DNA of 33,696 nt, taken from JAEUNJ01 sp052035955 (GTDB lineage Bacteria; Pseudomonadota; Gammaproteobacteria; Burkholderiales; Rhodocyclaceae). A program made the position numbers and the translations under genes. Location: positions 1-33,696 of the forward strand of contig JBPOHD010000069.1 in assembly GCA_052035955.1 (NCBI GenBank), given 5' to 3'. The notes below the pieces were generated by a model. It was not told the origin of the DNA. It saw only the letters and a program-made list of their open reading frames with translations, and searched no databases. This document shows positions 1 through 10,600 of the stretch, piece after piece (within the stretch, counting starts at the first letter, position 1; the number at the start of each line of letters is the position of its first letter).

Positions 1-1868
1 CGGTCGCCACCCTCGGCAAGCTCGCCGGCCGATTCGACGACCCGAATGCCGGCCAGCCATTCGTCGAGCACCGCAGACCAGCGCGGATCGTCGCAGCGTA
101 CCTTCGCGCGCAGGCTATCCGGAAAGGCCGCCTGCCCTTCCGCCCCGTCGGGCAAAGCGAAGCTGAAGATGGTCGGTGGCGGCTCGGCGATGGCGTTGCG
201 GGCCAGGGCGCTGTCCGCCATCAGGGCCGACAGCCGCTCACGCAGCACGGACTCCACCGCCGTCTCCCAGCCCGCCTCGACCTGTATCACCTGCCACAGG
301 GCCTTGGCGTCCTGCAGGCCGCGGGCCTTCAGCCAGTCGCCGATCTCGCCGCTCTGCCGGACCCGGGCCTGCAGCTGTTCCAGGGCCTGGCGCCGTGCCT
401 GGCTTTCCGTGAGCTGGCGGTGGGCGGCCTGCAGGCGGTCGCGGGCGCCGCGGACGCCGCTTTCCGCCTCGGGCAAACGCCCCTGGATGTCGGCCACCTG
501 GTCCTGCAACAGGGCCAGCTGCTCCTCGGCCCGCGCCTCGGTTTCCTGGGCGGCGGCCAGCAGGGCGGCGTCGGGGGCCTCCAGGCCGGACTTCTCCTGC
601 TCCAGGCGCTGCCGCCGCAGGCCCAGGTTCTCCAGGGCGCGCAATGCATGCCCCCGGTCCGCCTCGGCCAGGCGCAGGTTCTGCTCGGCCCCGTTCATGG
701 TCGCCCTGGCCTCGGACACCTGCGCGGAAGCGGCCTCGACGGCCTCCTCGGCGCCCGGCATGCGGGCCATCGCCTCCTCGTGCCGGGCAGCCGCCGTCAG
801 GGCCCTTTCCTTCGAGTTCTCGAGCAGGGATTTCCAGCGGAATTCCTCCTCCTCGACACGCTGCATCTCGCCGTGCCAGTGCTTCTCCTCCACGTCGAGC
901 TGGGCCAGGCGATTCTCCAGGCGCTGGCGCGAGCCCAGGACGTGCCCAATCTCGGATTCCAGGCGCTTGACCTCGGCATTGGCCGCGTACATCTCGGCCT
1001 GGGCCGCGTGCAGCGCGTCGGAAGCCGCGAAATGGGCTTCCCGGGCCTGCTCGACGCGGGCCTCCACCTCGCGCAGTTCGGCGGTTTCCGAATCGACCCG
1101 CAGGATGGCCTTCTCCACCTCGCGCCCCATGCGTTCGGCATCGGCGCGGGCGTCGTTGCGCTTCTTCAGCCAGAGCAGGTTCTGGGAATGGTTCAGCCTG
1201 CCCTGTAGTTCCCGGTACTGGCGGGCGACTTCGGCCTGGGTTTCCAGGTGGCCGATCTGCCGCTCCAGCTCGCCGCGGATGTCGTCCACCCGGGCCAGGT
1301 TCTCCTTGGCGTCCTCCAGGCGGTTTTCCGTTTCCCGGCGGCGTTCCTTGTACTTCGTGACGCCGGCCGCCTCCTCCAGGAACATGCGCAATTCGTCCGG
1401 TTTCGCCTCGACGATGCGGGAGATCATGCCCTGGCCGATGATGGCGTAGGCCCGGGGACCCAGGCCGGTGCCCAGGAAGAGGTCGATCACGTCCCGGCGC
1501 CGGACGTGGAGGTTGTTGATGTAGTAGCTGGAGGTGCCTTCCCGGTCGAGGACCCGCTTGACGGTGACCTCGGCATACTGGGACCACTGGCCGGCGGCCC
1601 GCCCCAGGCTATTGTCGAAGAAGAGCTCGACGCTGGCCCGGCCCACTTCCTTGCGCGTGTCGGAACCCTTGAAGATGACGTCCTGGATGGACTCGCCGCG
1701 CAGTTCGGACGCCTTGGATTCGCCGAGCACCCAGCGCACGGCGTCGATGATGTTGGACTTGCCGCAGCCGTTCGGGCCGACGACGCCGGCCAGGCGGCCG
1801 GGGAACAATACGGTCGTCGGCTCGACGAAGGATTTGAAGCCGGCGAGCTTGAGTTTGGTGAGGCGCAC
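1..1868 (-). CDS. smc: Chromosome segregation ATPase SMC, N-terminal part (cut by window edge)
   Basis: SMC homodimers bind ScpA/ScpB and organise and segregate the chromosome. About 622 residues are visible. The protein starts MRLTKLKLAGFKSFVEPTTV, the usual SMC beginning. A Walker A motif, GPNGCGKS, lies near residues 31-38. A long Glu/Arg/Ala-rich coiled coil follows from about residue 170. The start of the hinge is seen around residues 490-560 (GEIGDWLKARGLQDAKALWQ region). The rest of the hinge, the returning coil and the C-terminal ATPase half lie beyond position 1. The start is a GTG, chosen because it gives the canonical N-terminus; no clear Shine-Dalgarno precedes it. The gene diverges from queF. 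Family assignment is certain. Confidence 0.96.
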   Translation of the reverse strand, partial: MRLTKLKLAGFKSFVEPTTVLFPGRLAGVVGPNGCGKSNIIDAVRWVLGESKASELRGESIQDVIFKGSDTRKEVGRASVELFFDNSLGRAAGQWSQYAEVTVKRVLDREGTSSYYINNLHVRRRDVIDLFLGTGLGPRAYAIIGQGMISRIVEAKPDELRMFLEEAAGVTKYKERRRETENRLEDAKENLARVDDIRGELERQIGHLETQAEVARQYRELQGRLNHSQNLLWLKKRNDARADAERMGREVEKAILRVDSETAELREVEARVEQAREAHFAASDALHAAQAEMYAANAEVKRLESEIGHVLGSRQRLENRLAQLDVEEKHWHGEMQRVEEEEFRWKSLLENSKERALTAAARHEEAMARMPGAEEAVEAASAQVSEARATMNGAEQNLRLAEADRGHALRALENLGLRRQRLEQEKSGLEAPDAALLAAAQETEARAEEQLALLQDQVADIQGRLPEAESGVRGARDRLQAAHRQLTESQARRQALEQLQARVRQSGEIGDWLKARGLQDAKALWQVIQVEAGWETAVESVLRERLSALMADSALARNAIAEPPPTIFSFALPDGAEGQAAFPDSLRAKVRCDDPRWSAVLDEWLAGIRVVESAGELAEGGD

Positions 1869-1943
1869 GCTTGGAGAACCGGGGGGTCAGTATTCGGGCG
1901 GGTGCGCCGGCAATGGAAGCCGCCGGGACCCATGGAGGGCTGA

Positions 1944-1951
1944 ATTATAAT
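1944..1951. promoter_or_regulatory. Symmetric -10-like element between smc and queF
   Basis: The 150-bp smc-queF gap holds the perfect palindrome ATTATAAT. It reads TATAAT on the plus strand (1946-1951) and TATAAT on the minus strand (1949-1944). It is the only AT-rich spot in the gap, so it could serve as a shared -10 for both divergent genes. I see no convincing -35 hexamer on either side, so promoter activity is inferred. Confidence 0.4.
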
Positions 1952-2018
1952 CGCAAGGCAGTTCCCCGCCCCGCCCTTACACATCCCGCCGGGAGGCTCC
2001 CGGCGCCGCCTCCGTACA

Positions 2019-2438
2019 ATGCCGAGCAAACCATCCAAGTCACTGGAAACATTCGACAATCCAGCACCGCACCGGGATTACCAGATCCACATGGAAATTC
2101 CCGAGTTCACCTGCCTCTGCCCGAAGACCGGGCAGCCGGACTTTGCGGTGCTGACCCTGGATTACGTTCCCGACCGCCGCTGCGTCGAACTGAAGAGCCT
2201 CAAGCTCTACGTCTGGAGCTTTCGCGACGAAGGGCATTTCCACGAGGACGTCACCAACCGCATCCTCGACGACCTGGTCCGGGCGGTGAAACCGCGCTTC
2301 ATGCGCCTCACCGCCCGCTTCTACGTCCGCGGCGGCATCTTCACCAACGTGGTCGCCGAACATCGCAAGAAAGGCTGGAAGCCCGCGCCGGCCGTCGATC
2401 TCCAGGCCTTTCCCGGCCAGCCCAACGTGCGCGGATGA
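2019..2438 (+). CDS. queF: NADPH-dependent 7-cyano-7-deazaguanine reductase QueF, short type
   Basis: QueF reduces preQ0 to preQ1 with NADPH in the queuosine tRNA-modification pathway, in the cytoplasm. The 139-residue length matches the single-domain (Bacillus YkvM) type rather than the longer E. coli type. The nucleophilic cysteine is Cys34 in CPKTGQPDF (34-42). The NADPH-binding ELKSLK motif is at 57-62, and FHED at about 74-77 supplies substrate contacts. The start is the ATG that leaves a normal short N-terminus. The stop overlaps the next start by ATGA, indicating translational coupling with the membrane protein that follows. No other queuosine genes are in the window. Confidence 0.95.
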   Translation: MPSKPSKSLETFDNPAPHRDYQIHMEIPEFTCLCPKTGQPDFAVLTLDYVPDRRCVELKSLKLYVWSFRDEGHFHEDVTNRILDDLVRAVKPRFMRLTARFYVRGGIFTNVVAEHRKKGWKPAPAVDLQAFPGQPNVRG

Positions 2439-3205
2439 GCGTCGCGGCCGCCCAGGAAAGGCTGCACCCGGACGCCTTGACCATGGCCGACATCGCCGGC
2501 GCCCTGGATGACGGCTGGCGGACCTTTTCGTCTGCCCGCGGAATCAGCCTGGGCTACGGCGCCCTGTTCGCACTGATCGGGCTGGTCATCCTCTATGCCA
2601 TCGAGACGGCCTTGGTGACCCCCATGGCCTTGCCCGCCGCCGGGGGCTTCATGCTCGTCGGCCCCGCCCTGCTGGCCGGATTCTTCCGCATCGCCGAGCG
2701 GCTGGAGGACGGCGCCATGCCGGGCCCCGCCGACGTGCTCGAGGGTTTCCGCCGCTGCCCGCGCGGCGTCTGGGTGATCGCCGTCTTCTGCACCTTCATC
2801 TTCTTGGTCTGGATCACCGACGCCGCCACCCTCTATGCCTTCATGGTCGGCCGCCTGCCCGTCCCCCTCGCCGCGATCCTGCCGCCGCCCGACTCCGTCT
2901 GGGCCTTCGCAGCCTGGAGTTCCCTGATGGGCTCGGCCATGGCCCTCATCATCTTCGCCGTCTCGGCCTTCTCCGTGCCCCTGCTCTACGAGGGCCGGGC
3001 GAGCCTCATCCCGGCCGTCGTGGCCAGCGTCCGGACGGTGTTCCGCAGCCCCCTGGCGACCGTCGCCTGGGCGCTGCTGTTGTCCGCCTCCGTGATGGGC
3101 GCCATCCTGCTGCTGCCGCTGTTCCCGGTCGTCTTTCCCGTCCTCGCATTCGCCAGTCGCGCGCTCTACCGGCGGGCCTTTCCGACCGGAGCCACGGCGG
3201 CCTGA
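2435..3205 (+). CDS. DUF2189/BPSS1780-type integral membrane protein
   Basis: This is a 256-residue polytopic inner-membrane protein of unknown function. After a soluble N-terminal stretch of about 35 residues (TMADIAGALDDGWRTF), about six hydrophobic segments follow, roughly at residues 40-60, 65-85, 105-130, 155-180, 195-220 and 220-245. The N-terminal DGW-F pattern and the arrangement of hydrophobic pairs resemble the DUF2189 family, which often sits beside cytochrome oxidase or housekeeping genes. The start overlaps the queF stop (ATGA) and the stop overlaps the next start by one base (TGATG), so it is in a coupled run from queF to recQ. Family assignment is by recall of the pattern and has moderate certainty. 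Confidence 0.7.
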   Translation: MSVAAAQERLHPDALTMADIAGALDDGWRTFSSARGISLGYGALFALIGLVILYAIETALVTPMALPAAGGFMLVGPALLAGFFRIAERLEDGAMPGPADVLEGFRRCPRGVWVIAVFCTFIFLVWITDAATLYAFMVGRLPVPLAAILPPPDSVWAFAAWSSLMGSAMALIIFAVSAFSVPLLYEGRASLIPAVVASVRTVFRSPLATVAWALLLSASVMGAILLLPLFPVVFPVLAFASRALYRRAFPTGATAA

Positions 3206-4337
3206 TGGGCCCCAGCGGGGCGCAACCGGCGCCGCATCGACTCCTCGCCGTCCTCGCCCTGGTCACCCTGGCCGGCGCCGGCTTGGCCGGCCTGCCCCAT
3301 CCCCTTCCGGCGGCCGCCGCCTGGCATCTGCTGTTCGCCGTCGGCGCCCTGCCGATGATCCTCGCCGCGATGGCCTATTTCATTCCCGTCCTCACCCGCA
3401 CCGGGCCGGCCCCCGCTTCCGTCGCCCTGGCGCCCCTGGCAGCCCTGGCGGCCGGCGGTGCCATGGTCGGCCAATTCGGCGGCCTCCTGCCCTCGGCGAG
3501 ATCCTGGGCGCCCTGGCTGGGCCTGGCCGCCCTGGCGGGCTTCCTTGGCTGGTGCCGACGCCGCCGGCGGGCCTGCCTCGGCCGGCCCAACCCCTGTTTC
3601 GCGTGGTACGTGACCGCCCTGGCCTTCCTGGCCCTCGGGCTTGCCGCCGTGGCGGTTTCCGCGCTGCGGCCCGAATGGGCGGCGCCCCTGCGCCGCTTCC
3701 ACCTGCACGCCAACCTGCTCGGCTTCATGGGCATCACCGCCCTCGGCACCCTGCAGGTCCTGCTGCCGACCGTCGTCCACCTGCCGGACCCGGAGGCGGC
3801 GGTCCGCCTGCGCCGCCACCTCTGGCCGGTGGCGGGCGGCGCCATGGCCATGGCCGCCGGCGCCGCCCTCTGGCCTCCGCTGGCAGTGGCCGGCGCCCTC
3901 CTCTATGCCTGGCCCTGGGCCGTCCTGCTGCGGGCCGCCAGCCGCCTCCTGCGTGCCCATGGCGGCCGCAATGTCCTGCCGCTCCTGGCAGGCGCCCTGG
4001 CCGGCCTGGGGCTGGTCCTCGGGCAGGGGGTGGTGCATGGCGCCGGCTTCGCCGCCGCCCGCGACTCCCTGCCCCTGTTTGCCATCGCCTTCCTGCTGCC
4101 CCTGGTCAGTGGCGCCCTCGGGCAGCTGCTGCCGGTCTGGCTGCGTCCCGGCCTCCAGGCACCCTGGCATGCCAGGGCGCGTCGACGCCTGGCCCGGGGC
4201 GCCGCCTTGCGCGGCCTCGCGCTGCCCGTGGCCGGGATGGCCGCCGCCCTCGACTACCCGGCCGGCCCGGCGGTCGCCCTGCTGGCGGCCGGCTGGCTGG
4301 CCGCACTGGCCATGGCGACCCTGGCCGACCGGTCACC

Positions 4338-4341
<4 letters not shown>
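3205..4341 (+). CDS. Polytopic membrane protein with an HLHANLLGF motif (oxidase-subunit-I/NnrS-like)
   Basis: This 378-residue protein has about ten to twelve predicted membrane segments and almost no soluble domain. It is extremely rich in Ala, Leu and Gly. A cluster around residues 167-190 (FHLHANLLGFMGITALGTLQ) places two histidines and an asparagine at the start of a helix. A further His lies in HGAGF near residue 278. Such His-bearing helices recall haem-copper oxidase subunit I relatives and NnrS-type haem/copper membrane proteins, but no full catalytic histidine set can be confirmed. It overlaps the upstream gene by one base and recQ by four (ATGA). Function is not assigned; a redox or metal role is inference only. 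Confidence 0.6.
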
Positions 4342-6161
<1,820 letters not shown>

Positions 6162-6267
6162 CCCCGGAGGACGCCGCCTCTTTCCTTCCTCTGCGGTCCT
6201 TTGCGCCTTCGCGGCTTCGCGTCGAGGCGTTGTTCTCTTCCCGAAGCGGAACCGGCACCCGGAAGGC

Positions 6268-6294
6268 AAAAAAAACCCCGCTCTGGGCGGGGTT
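6268..6294 (-). terminator. Rho-independent terminator of the PEP-CTERM gene
   Basis: On the minus strand a perfect 8-bp stem (AACCCCGC/GCGGGGTT, arms 6287-6294 and 6274-6281, 5-nt loop) runs into eight U residues (A run at 6268-6275). It lies about 160 nt beyond the stop codon at 6455. On the plus strand the stem is followed only by TCGG, so it would be a weaker terminator for recQ. Confidence 0.85.
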
Positions 6295-6316
6295 CGGTTG
6301 GGACCGATCGGAAAGG

Positions 6317-6381
6317 CCTGATCCGTGGCGCGGTCGTCGGCGGAAGACTGGCTCCGTGGGTCCGACGGCGCCTTGATCAGG
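6317..6381. repeat. Imperfect 65-nt hairpin in the PEP-CTERM 3' region
   Basis: Three arms pair in order: CCTGATC (6317-6323) with GATCAGG (6375-6381), GGCGC (6327-6331) with GCGCC (6368-6372), and GTCGG (6336-6340) with CCGAC (6362-6366). The loop is about 21 nt. The hairpin lies between the terminator and the stop codon of the PEP-CTERM gene, so it would be part of that gene's 3' untranslated RNA. It has no coding content. Confidence 0.55.
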
Positions 6382-6415
6382 ATGGAAGAAGACTAGTCCC
6401 CATGGCGTTGCGCCG

Positions 6416-6437
6416 CAATAGTCCGTTCGGACTAACG
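6416..6437. repeat. Palindrome copy 1, TAGTCCGTTCGGACTA core
   Basis: The core (6419-6434) is a 7-bp inverted repeat around a central TT. The 22 bp from 6416 to 6437 match 7618-7639 with one difference and in the same orientation. A half-site-like ACTAGTCC lies at 6392-6399. This copy is 18 bp past the stop codon of the PEP-CTERM gene. It looks like a dimeric-regulator site or a small dispersed element; no owner can be named. Confidence 0.7.
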
Positions 6438-6454
6438 CCCGAAAACCCTGGGCC

Positions 6455-7501
6455 TCAGGCCGCCTGCCGGCGACGGCGCGCCACGGCGCCGAGTACGCCG
6501 AGCCCCGCCAGCATCATGGCATAGGTCTCCGGCTCGGGCACCGGATGCAGGATGGCCTTGGTGACGAAGATGCCGTCCTCGGGCTGGGCCGGGAACCCGG
6601 AAATGACACTGGTCTCGAACGCCGTGCCGTTCCAGTGCACGCGGTAAACACTGCCGGGCGAAGTCTCTGACGTGACGACGGCATCCCCCTTGTAGGCAGC
6701 GAACTCGCTGGCCGGGGCGCGCACGATGTTGTTGGGATAGGAGGCGGCATAGAAGCCCTCGAGGCTGCTGCCGCTGTCGCCCAGCGTCAGGGGTACGAAA
6801 CTCAGCATCTCGGCGACGGGCACGGTGACGCCGATGTCGGTGACCACGCCGGTCGGGCTGATGGCCCGGATGCGGCCGCTGCCCTCGGAGGCGACGAAAA
6901 GTGTCCCCTTCTCGAAGGTGCCGAACTTCTGCGGCGCGAAGTCCAGTCCCTCCGTGTCCTGGCCGATGTCTGCCAGCAGGGATGCGGTGCCGGCGCTGTT
7001 CACCGTGTAGATCTTGCCGTTCTGGGTGGCCACGACCATGTTCAGGCCGTAATTGCCGTAGGGATCGAAGGCGATGCTGCGCACGTCGCCGCCGAGGCCG
7101 CTGGTGAACAGCGAGACCGAGGACCCGTCGTTCTTCACCCGATAGATGGAGCCCGCGCTCTCATGGCCCACGTAGACGTCCCGGTTACCGAAGCCGCCGA
7201 CACCGAGGGAACTGGAGACGTACATCTCGCCGCTGGCGCCGGGGATCGGCGTGCCGAACTTGCGCACGTTCGTGCCGTCCAGGTCGGTGGCATAGAGTTG
7301 GCCGTTGTTGCCGCCGAAGTAGACCGAGCCGACGAACTTGTCGCCGGCGTAGGCGAAGCCGATGGTGTTGTGCTGGCCAAGGACCGAATTGATGGAGTCC
7401 GTCCCGGTGCCCTTGACGAATTCGCTGAAGGTGATGGCGGAGGCAGGCAGGGCCGTGCCGAGCAGGGTGGCGCAGGCGGATGCCAGGATGGCTTTTTTCA
7501 T
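6455..7501 (-). CDS. PEP-CTERM sorting-domain protein with beta-propeller-like repeats
   Basis: This 348-residue exported protein is predicted to be processed by an exosortase (EpsH/XrtA type). It begins with a Sec signal peptide (lysines 2-3, hydrophobic core, cleavage after PASA at about residue 22). It ends with the tripartite PEP-CTERM signal at 321-348: VPEPETYAMM, a hydrophobic helix, then RRRR. The middle has repeated blocks such as GNNGQLYATDLDG, SAGSIYRVKNDG, TQNGKIYTVNSAG and GSGRIRAISPTG. Their roughly 40-50-residue spacing resembles NHL/SMP-30-type propeller blades. No catalytic residues were recognised and no exosortase is in the window. The ATG is standard. It is a single-gene unit, flanked by the two palindromes and closed by its own terminator. 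Confidence 0.9.
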   Translation of the reverse strand: MKKAILASACATLLGTALPASAITFSEFVKGTGTDSINSVLGQHNTIGFAYAGDKFVGSVYFGGNNGQLYATDLDGTNVRKFGTPIPGASGEMYVSSSLGVGGFGNRDVYVGHESAGSIYRVKNDGSSVSLFTSGLGGDVRSIAFDPYGNYGLNMVVATQNGKIYTVNSAGTASLLADIGQDTEGLDFAPQKFGTFEKGTLFVASEGSGRIRAISPTGVVTDIGVTVPVAEMLSFVPLTLGDSGSSLEGFYAASYPNNIVRAPASEFAAYKGDAVVTSETSPGSVYRVHWNGTAFETSVISGFPAQPEDGIFVTKAILHPVPEPETYAMMLAGLGVLGAVARRRRQAA

Positions 7502-7617
7502 GGGAATTCTCTCCGGTCGACGAGGGTTGGGTCAGGGGTTTCCGGACTGGGCGACGATCGGCTGACAATCGCTTTTGCGGAAATTTTTCACACTGGAACA
7601 TTTTCCACCTCGGTCAT

Positions 7618-7639
7618 CAATAGTCCATTCGGACTAACG
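7618..7639. repeat. Palindrome copy 2, upstream of the PEP-CTERM gene
   Basis: The core TAGTCCATTCGGACTA (7621-7636) has 6-bp arms. The 22 bp match 6416-6437 except for one base. It lies about 117 bp upstream of the PEP-CTERM start and 21 bp past the dnaE2 stop, a good place for an operator or activator site for the PEP-CTERM gene. I looked for a sigma-54 (GG-N10-GC) promoter between it and the gene and found none convincing. Confidence 0.65.
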
Positions 7640-7659
7640 GGGCGAATTTCCTTGACAGA

Positions 7660-10600
7660 TCAGTGGAAATCCCGGCTCGCCGTGGGCAGCCGGCCGAGCA
7701 GTTCCGTGTGGTCCAGAAGCCGGCGGGCGATGAGGTGCACCACCTCCCCCTCCCGCTGCAGGATGCCCATCACCCCCAGCAGCCGGGCGCCCAGCAGTTC
7801 CCGGCGCTGGCGCTCGGCCAGGCGCGGATGGACGATCACGTTGGCCAGCCCCGTCTCGTCCTCCAGGGTGAGGAAGACGACGCCGCTGGCCGTGCCCGGC
7901 CGCTGCCGGCAGGTGACGATGCCGGCAGCCCGGGCCGGCCGGTCGTGCTCCCCCGCCGCCAGCCCGGCCGCCCGGGTGTAGCGCCAGCGGTCCAGGAAGC
8001 GGCGCAGCAGGCTCAGGGGGTGGCGGCCCAGGGTCAGGCCGAGGGCGCCGTAGTCGGCCACCAGGTCCTCCCCCTCCGTGGGCGCCGCCAGGGCCGGCAC
8101 CGCCTCCGTGGGCGCCGCCGCATCCAGCAGATCCCCCTGCACCGCCGCGCCGGTGGCGGCCCAGGCCGCCTCCCGCCGGTGGCCCGAAAGGCGCTGCAGG
8201 GCTCCCGCCACCGAGAGGGCGTGCAGGTCCCCCCGGTCCAGCCGGGCCCGCCGGGCCAGGTCCGCCACGCCTGAAAAGGGCGCCTCCCGCCGGGCGGCGA
8301 CGATGCGCTCCCCCGGCCCCCGGCCGAAGCCGCGGATCAGGTGCAGGCCCAGGCGGACGGCGGCAGGGCCCTGCTGCCCGCCTTCCCCGCCCCCCTGCCC
8401 CATCCCGGGCCCCGTGAGCTCCGTTTCCCAGCCGCTGGCGGCCACGTCCGGCGGCAGCACCTCGACGCCGTGGCGGCGGGCATCCTGGACCAGTTGCGAG
8501 GGGGAATAGAAGCCCATGGGCTGGGCGTTCAGGATGCCGGCCAGGAAGGCCGCCGGCTCGTGGCGCTTCAGCCAGGCCGAGACATAGACCAGAAGCGCGA
8601 AGCTGGCGGCGTGGGACTCGGGAAAGCCGTATTCGCCGAAGCCCTCGATCTGGTGGAACAGGTTCTCGGCGAACTCCGCCGGGTAGCCCCGCTCGGCCAT
8701 GCCGGCCAACAGCTTCTCCCGGAAGGGGGCCAGCCCGCCCTTGCGCCGCCAGGCCGCCATGGCCCGCCGGAGCTGGTCCGCCTCGCCGGGGGTGAAGCCG
8801 GCGGCGACGATGGCGAGCTGCATGGCCTGCTCCTGGAAGATGGGCACGCCCAGGGTCCGCTCCAGCACGCCGCGCACGGCCGGCGAGGGATAGGTGACGG
8901 CCTCCCTGCCCTGGCGCCGGCGCAGGTAGGGATGGACCATGTTGCCCTGGATGGGGCCGGGCCGCACGATGGCCACCTCGATGACCAGGTCGTAGAAGCG
9001 GCGCGGCTTCAGGCGCGGCAGCATGGCCATCTGGGCCCGCGACTCGACCTGGAAGACGCCCACGCTGTCGGCGGCGCCGAGCATGGCGTAGACGGCCGGG
9101 TCCTCGGCCGGCACGTCTTCCATGCGGAAGGCATGGCCGCGCCGCCGGCCCGCCCAATCCAGGGCCCGGCGGATGGCCGAGAGCATCCCCAGGGCCAGCA
9201 CGTCCACCTTCATCAGGCCCAGGGCGTCGATGTCGTCCTTGTCCCACTGGATGACGCTGCGCTCGGCCATGCGGGCGTTCTCGATGGGCACCAGCCGGTC
9301 CAGGCGGCCGCGGCTGATGACGAAGCCGCCCACGTGCTGGGACAGGTGGCGGGGGAAGCCGGCGAGCCGCCGGGCCAGGGCCAGCCATTTCGCCACCCGG
9401 GGCGAGGCGGCATCCAGCCCCACGGCGGCGAAGCGCTCGGGCCAGGTCTCCGGCTTGTCCCACCAGGCCATGGAGGCGGCCAGGGCGTCGATGGCGGCGA
9501 GGGGAAAGCCCAGGGCCCGGCCCGTGTCGCGCAGGGCCGAGCGGCTGCGGTAGGAGATGACCGTGGCCGCCAGGGCCGCCCGCTCCCGGCCGTACTTGCC
9601 GTAGAGGTACTGGATCACCTCCTCCCGGCGCTGGTGCTCGAAATCCACGTCGATGTCCGGCGGCTCGTTGCGCTCCCTCGAGATGAAGCGCTCGAAGAGC
9701 ATGGCGGCCCGGGCCGGGTCCACCTCCGTGATCCCCAAGGCATAGCAGACCGCCGAGTTGGCCGCCGAGCCGCGGCCCTGGCAGAGGATGCCCCGGCCGC
9801 GGGCGAAGACGACGATGTCGTAGACGGTGAGGAAATAGGCCTCGTAGCGCAGTTCCCCGATCAGGGCCAGCTCGTGTGCCACCTGGGCCGCCACCTTCTC
9901 CGGCACGCCGCCCGGGTAGCGGCGCGCCAGCCCGGAATTCACCTCGGCCCGCAGGTGGGCGGCCGGCGTCAGTCCCGGCGGGACCACCTCCTCCGGGTAT
10001 TCGTAGCGCAGTTCGTCCAGGGAGAAGTCGCAGAGGGCCGCCGCCCGCAGGGTCTCGGCCAGCAGGTCCGGCGGGTAGAGGCGGGAGAGGGCCAGCCGGG
10101 AGCGCAGGTGGCGCTCGCCGTTGGGGAACAGGGCATGGCCGGCCGCATCCACCGTGGTCTTGAGCCGCAGGGCCGTCATCACGTCCTGCAGCGGGCGGCG
10201 CTCCCGGACGTGCATGTGCGCGTCGCCGGCCGCCAGCAGCGGCAGGCCAGCGGCAGCGCCCACGGCCCGCAGGCGCGCCAGCCGGTCACCGTCGTCCGGG
10301 GCCAGGAAGCGCCCGCAGGCAATCCAGGCCCGGCCGGGAAAGCGTTCCGCCAGCCAGGCCGCTTCCGCGGCCAGGGCGCCGTCGTCCGCCTCCGGCCCCG
10401 GCACCCAGAGGCAGAGGCAGTCCGGCACCCCCTCCCCGTTCCAGCCGGCCAGGTCTCCCCGGCGAAGCTCGTAGCCCCCCTTCTCCGACCGCCGCCGGCC
10501 CAGGGTGACCAGGGCCGACAGGTTGCCGTAGCCGGCCCGGTTGCGGGCCAGCAGCACCAGCTTCGTTCCCTCGGCGAGGCGGATCTCGGTGCCGATCAGC

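Noticed and set aside
46..1449. Long plus-strand open frame opposite smc (467 codons)
   Set aside because: It is antisense to clear SMC sequence with Walker A and coiled coil. Its Ser/Arg-rich composition is the shadow expected in GC-rich DNA.
7502..7620. Sigma-54 promoter for the PEP-CTERM gene
   Set aside because: Some PEP-CTERM genes use RpoN, but no GG-N10-GC pair with the right surroundings was found on the minus strand.
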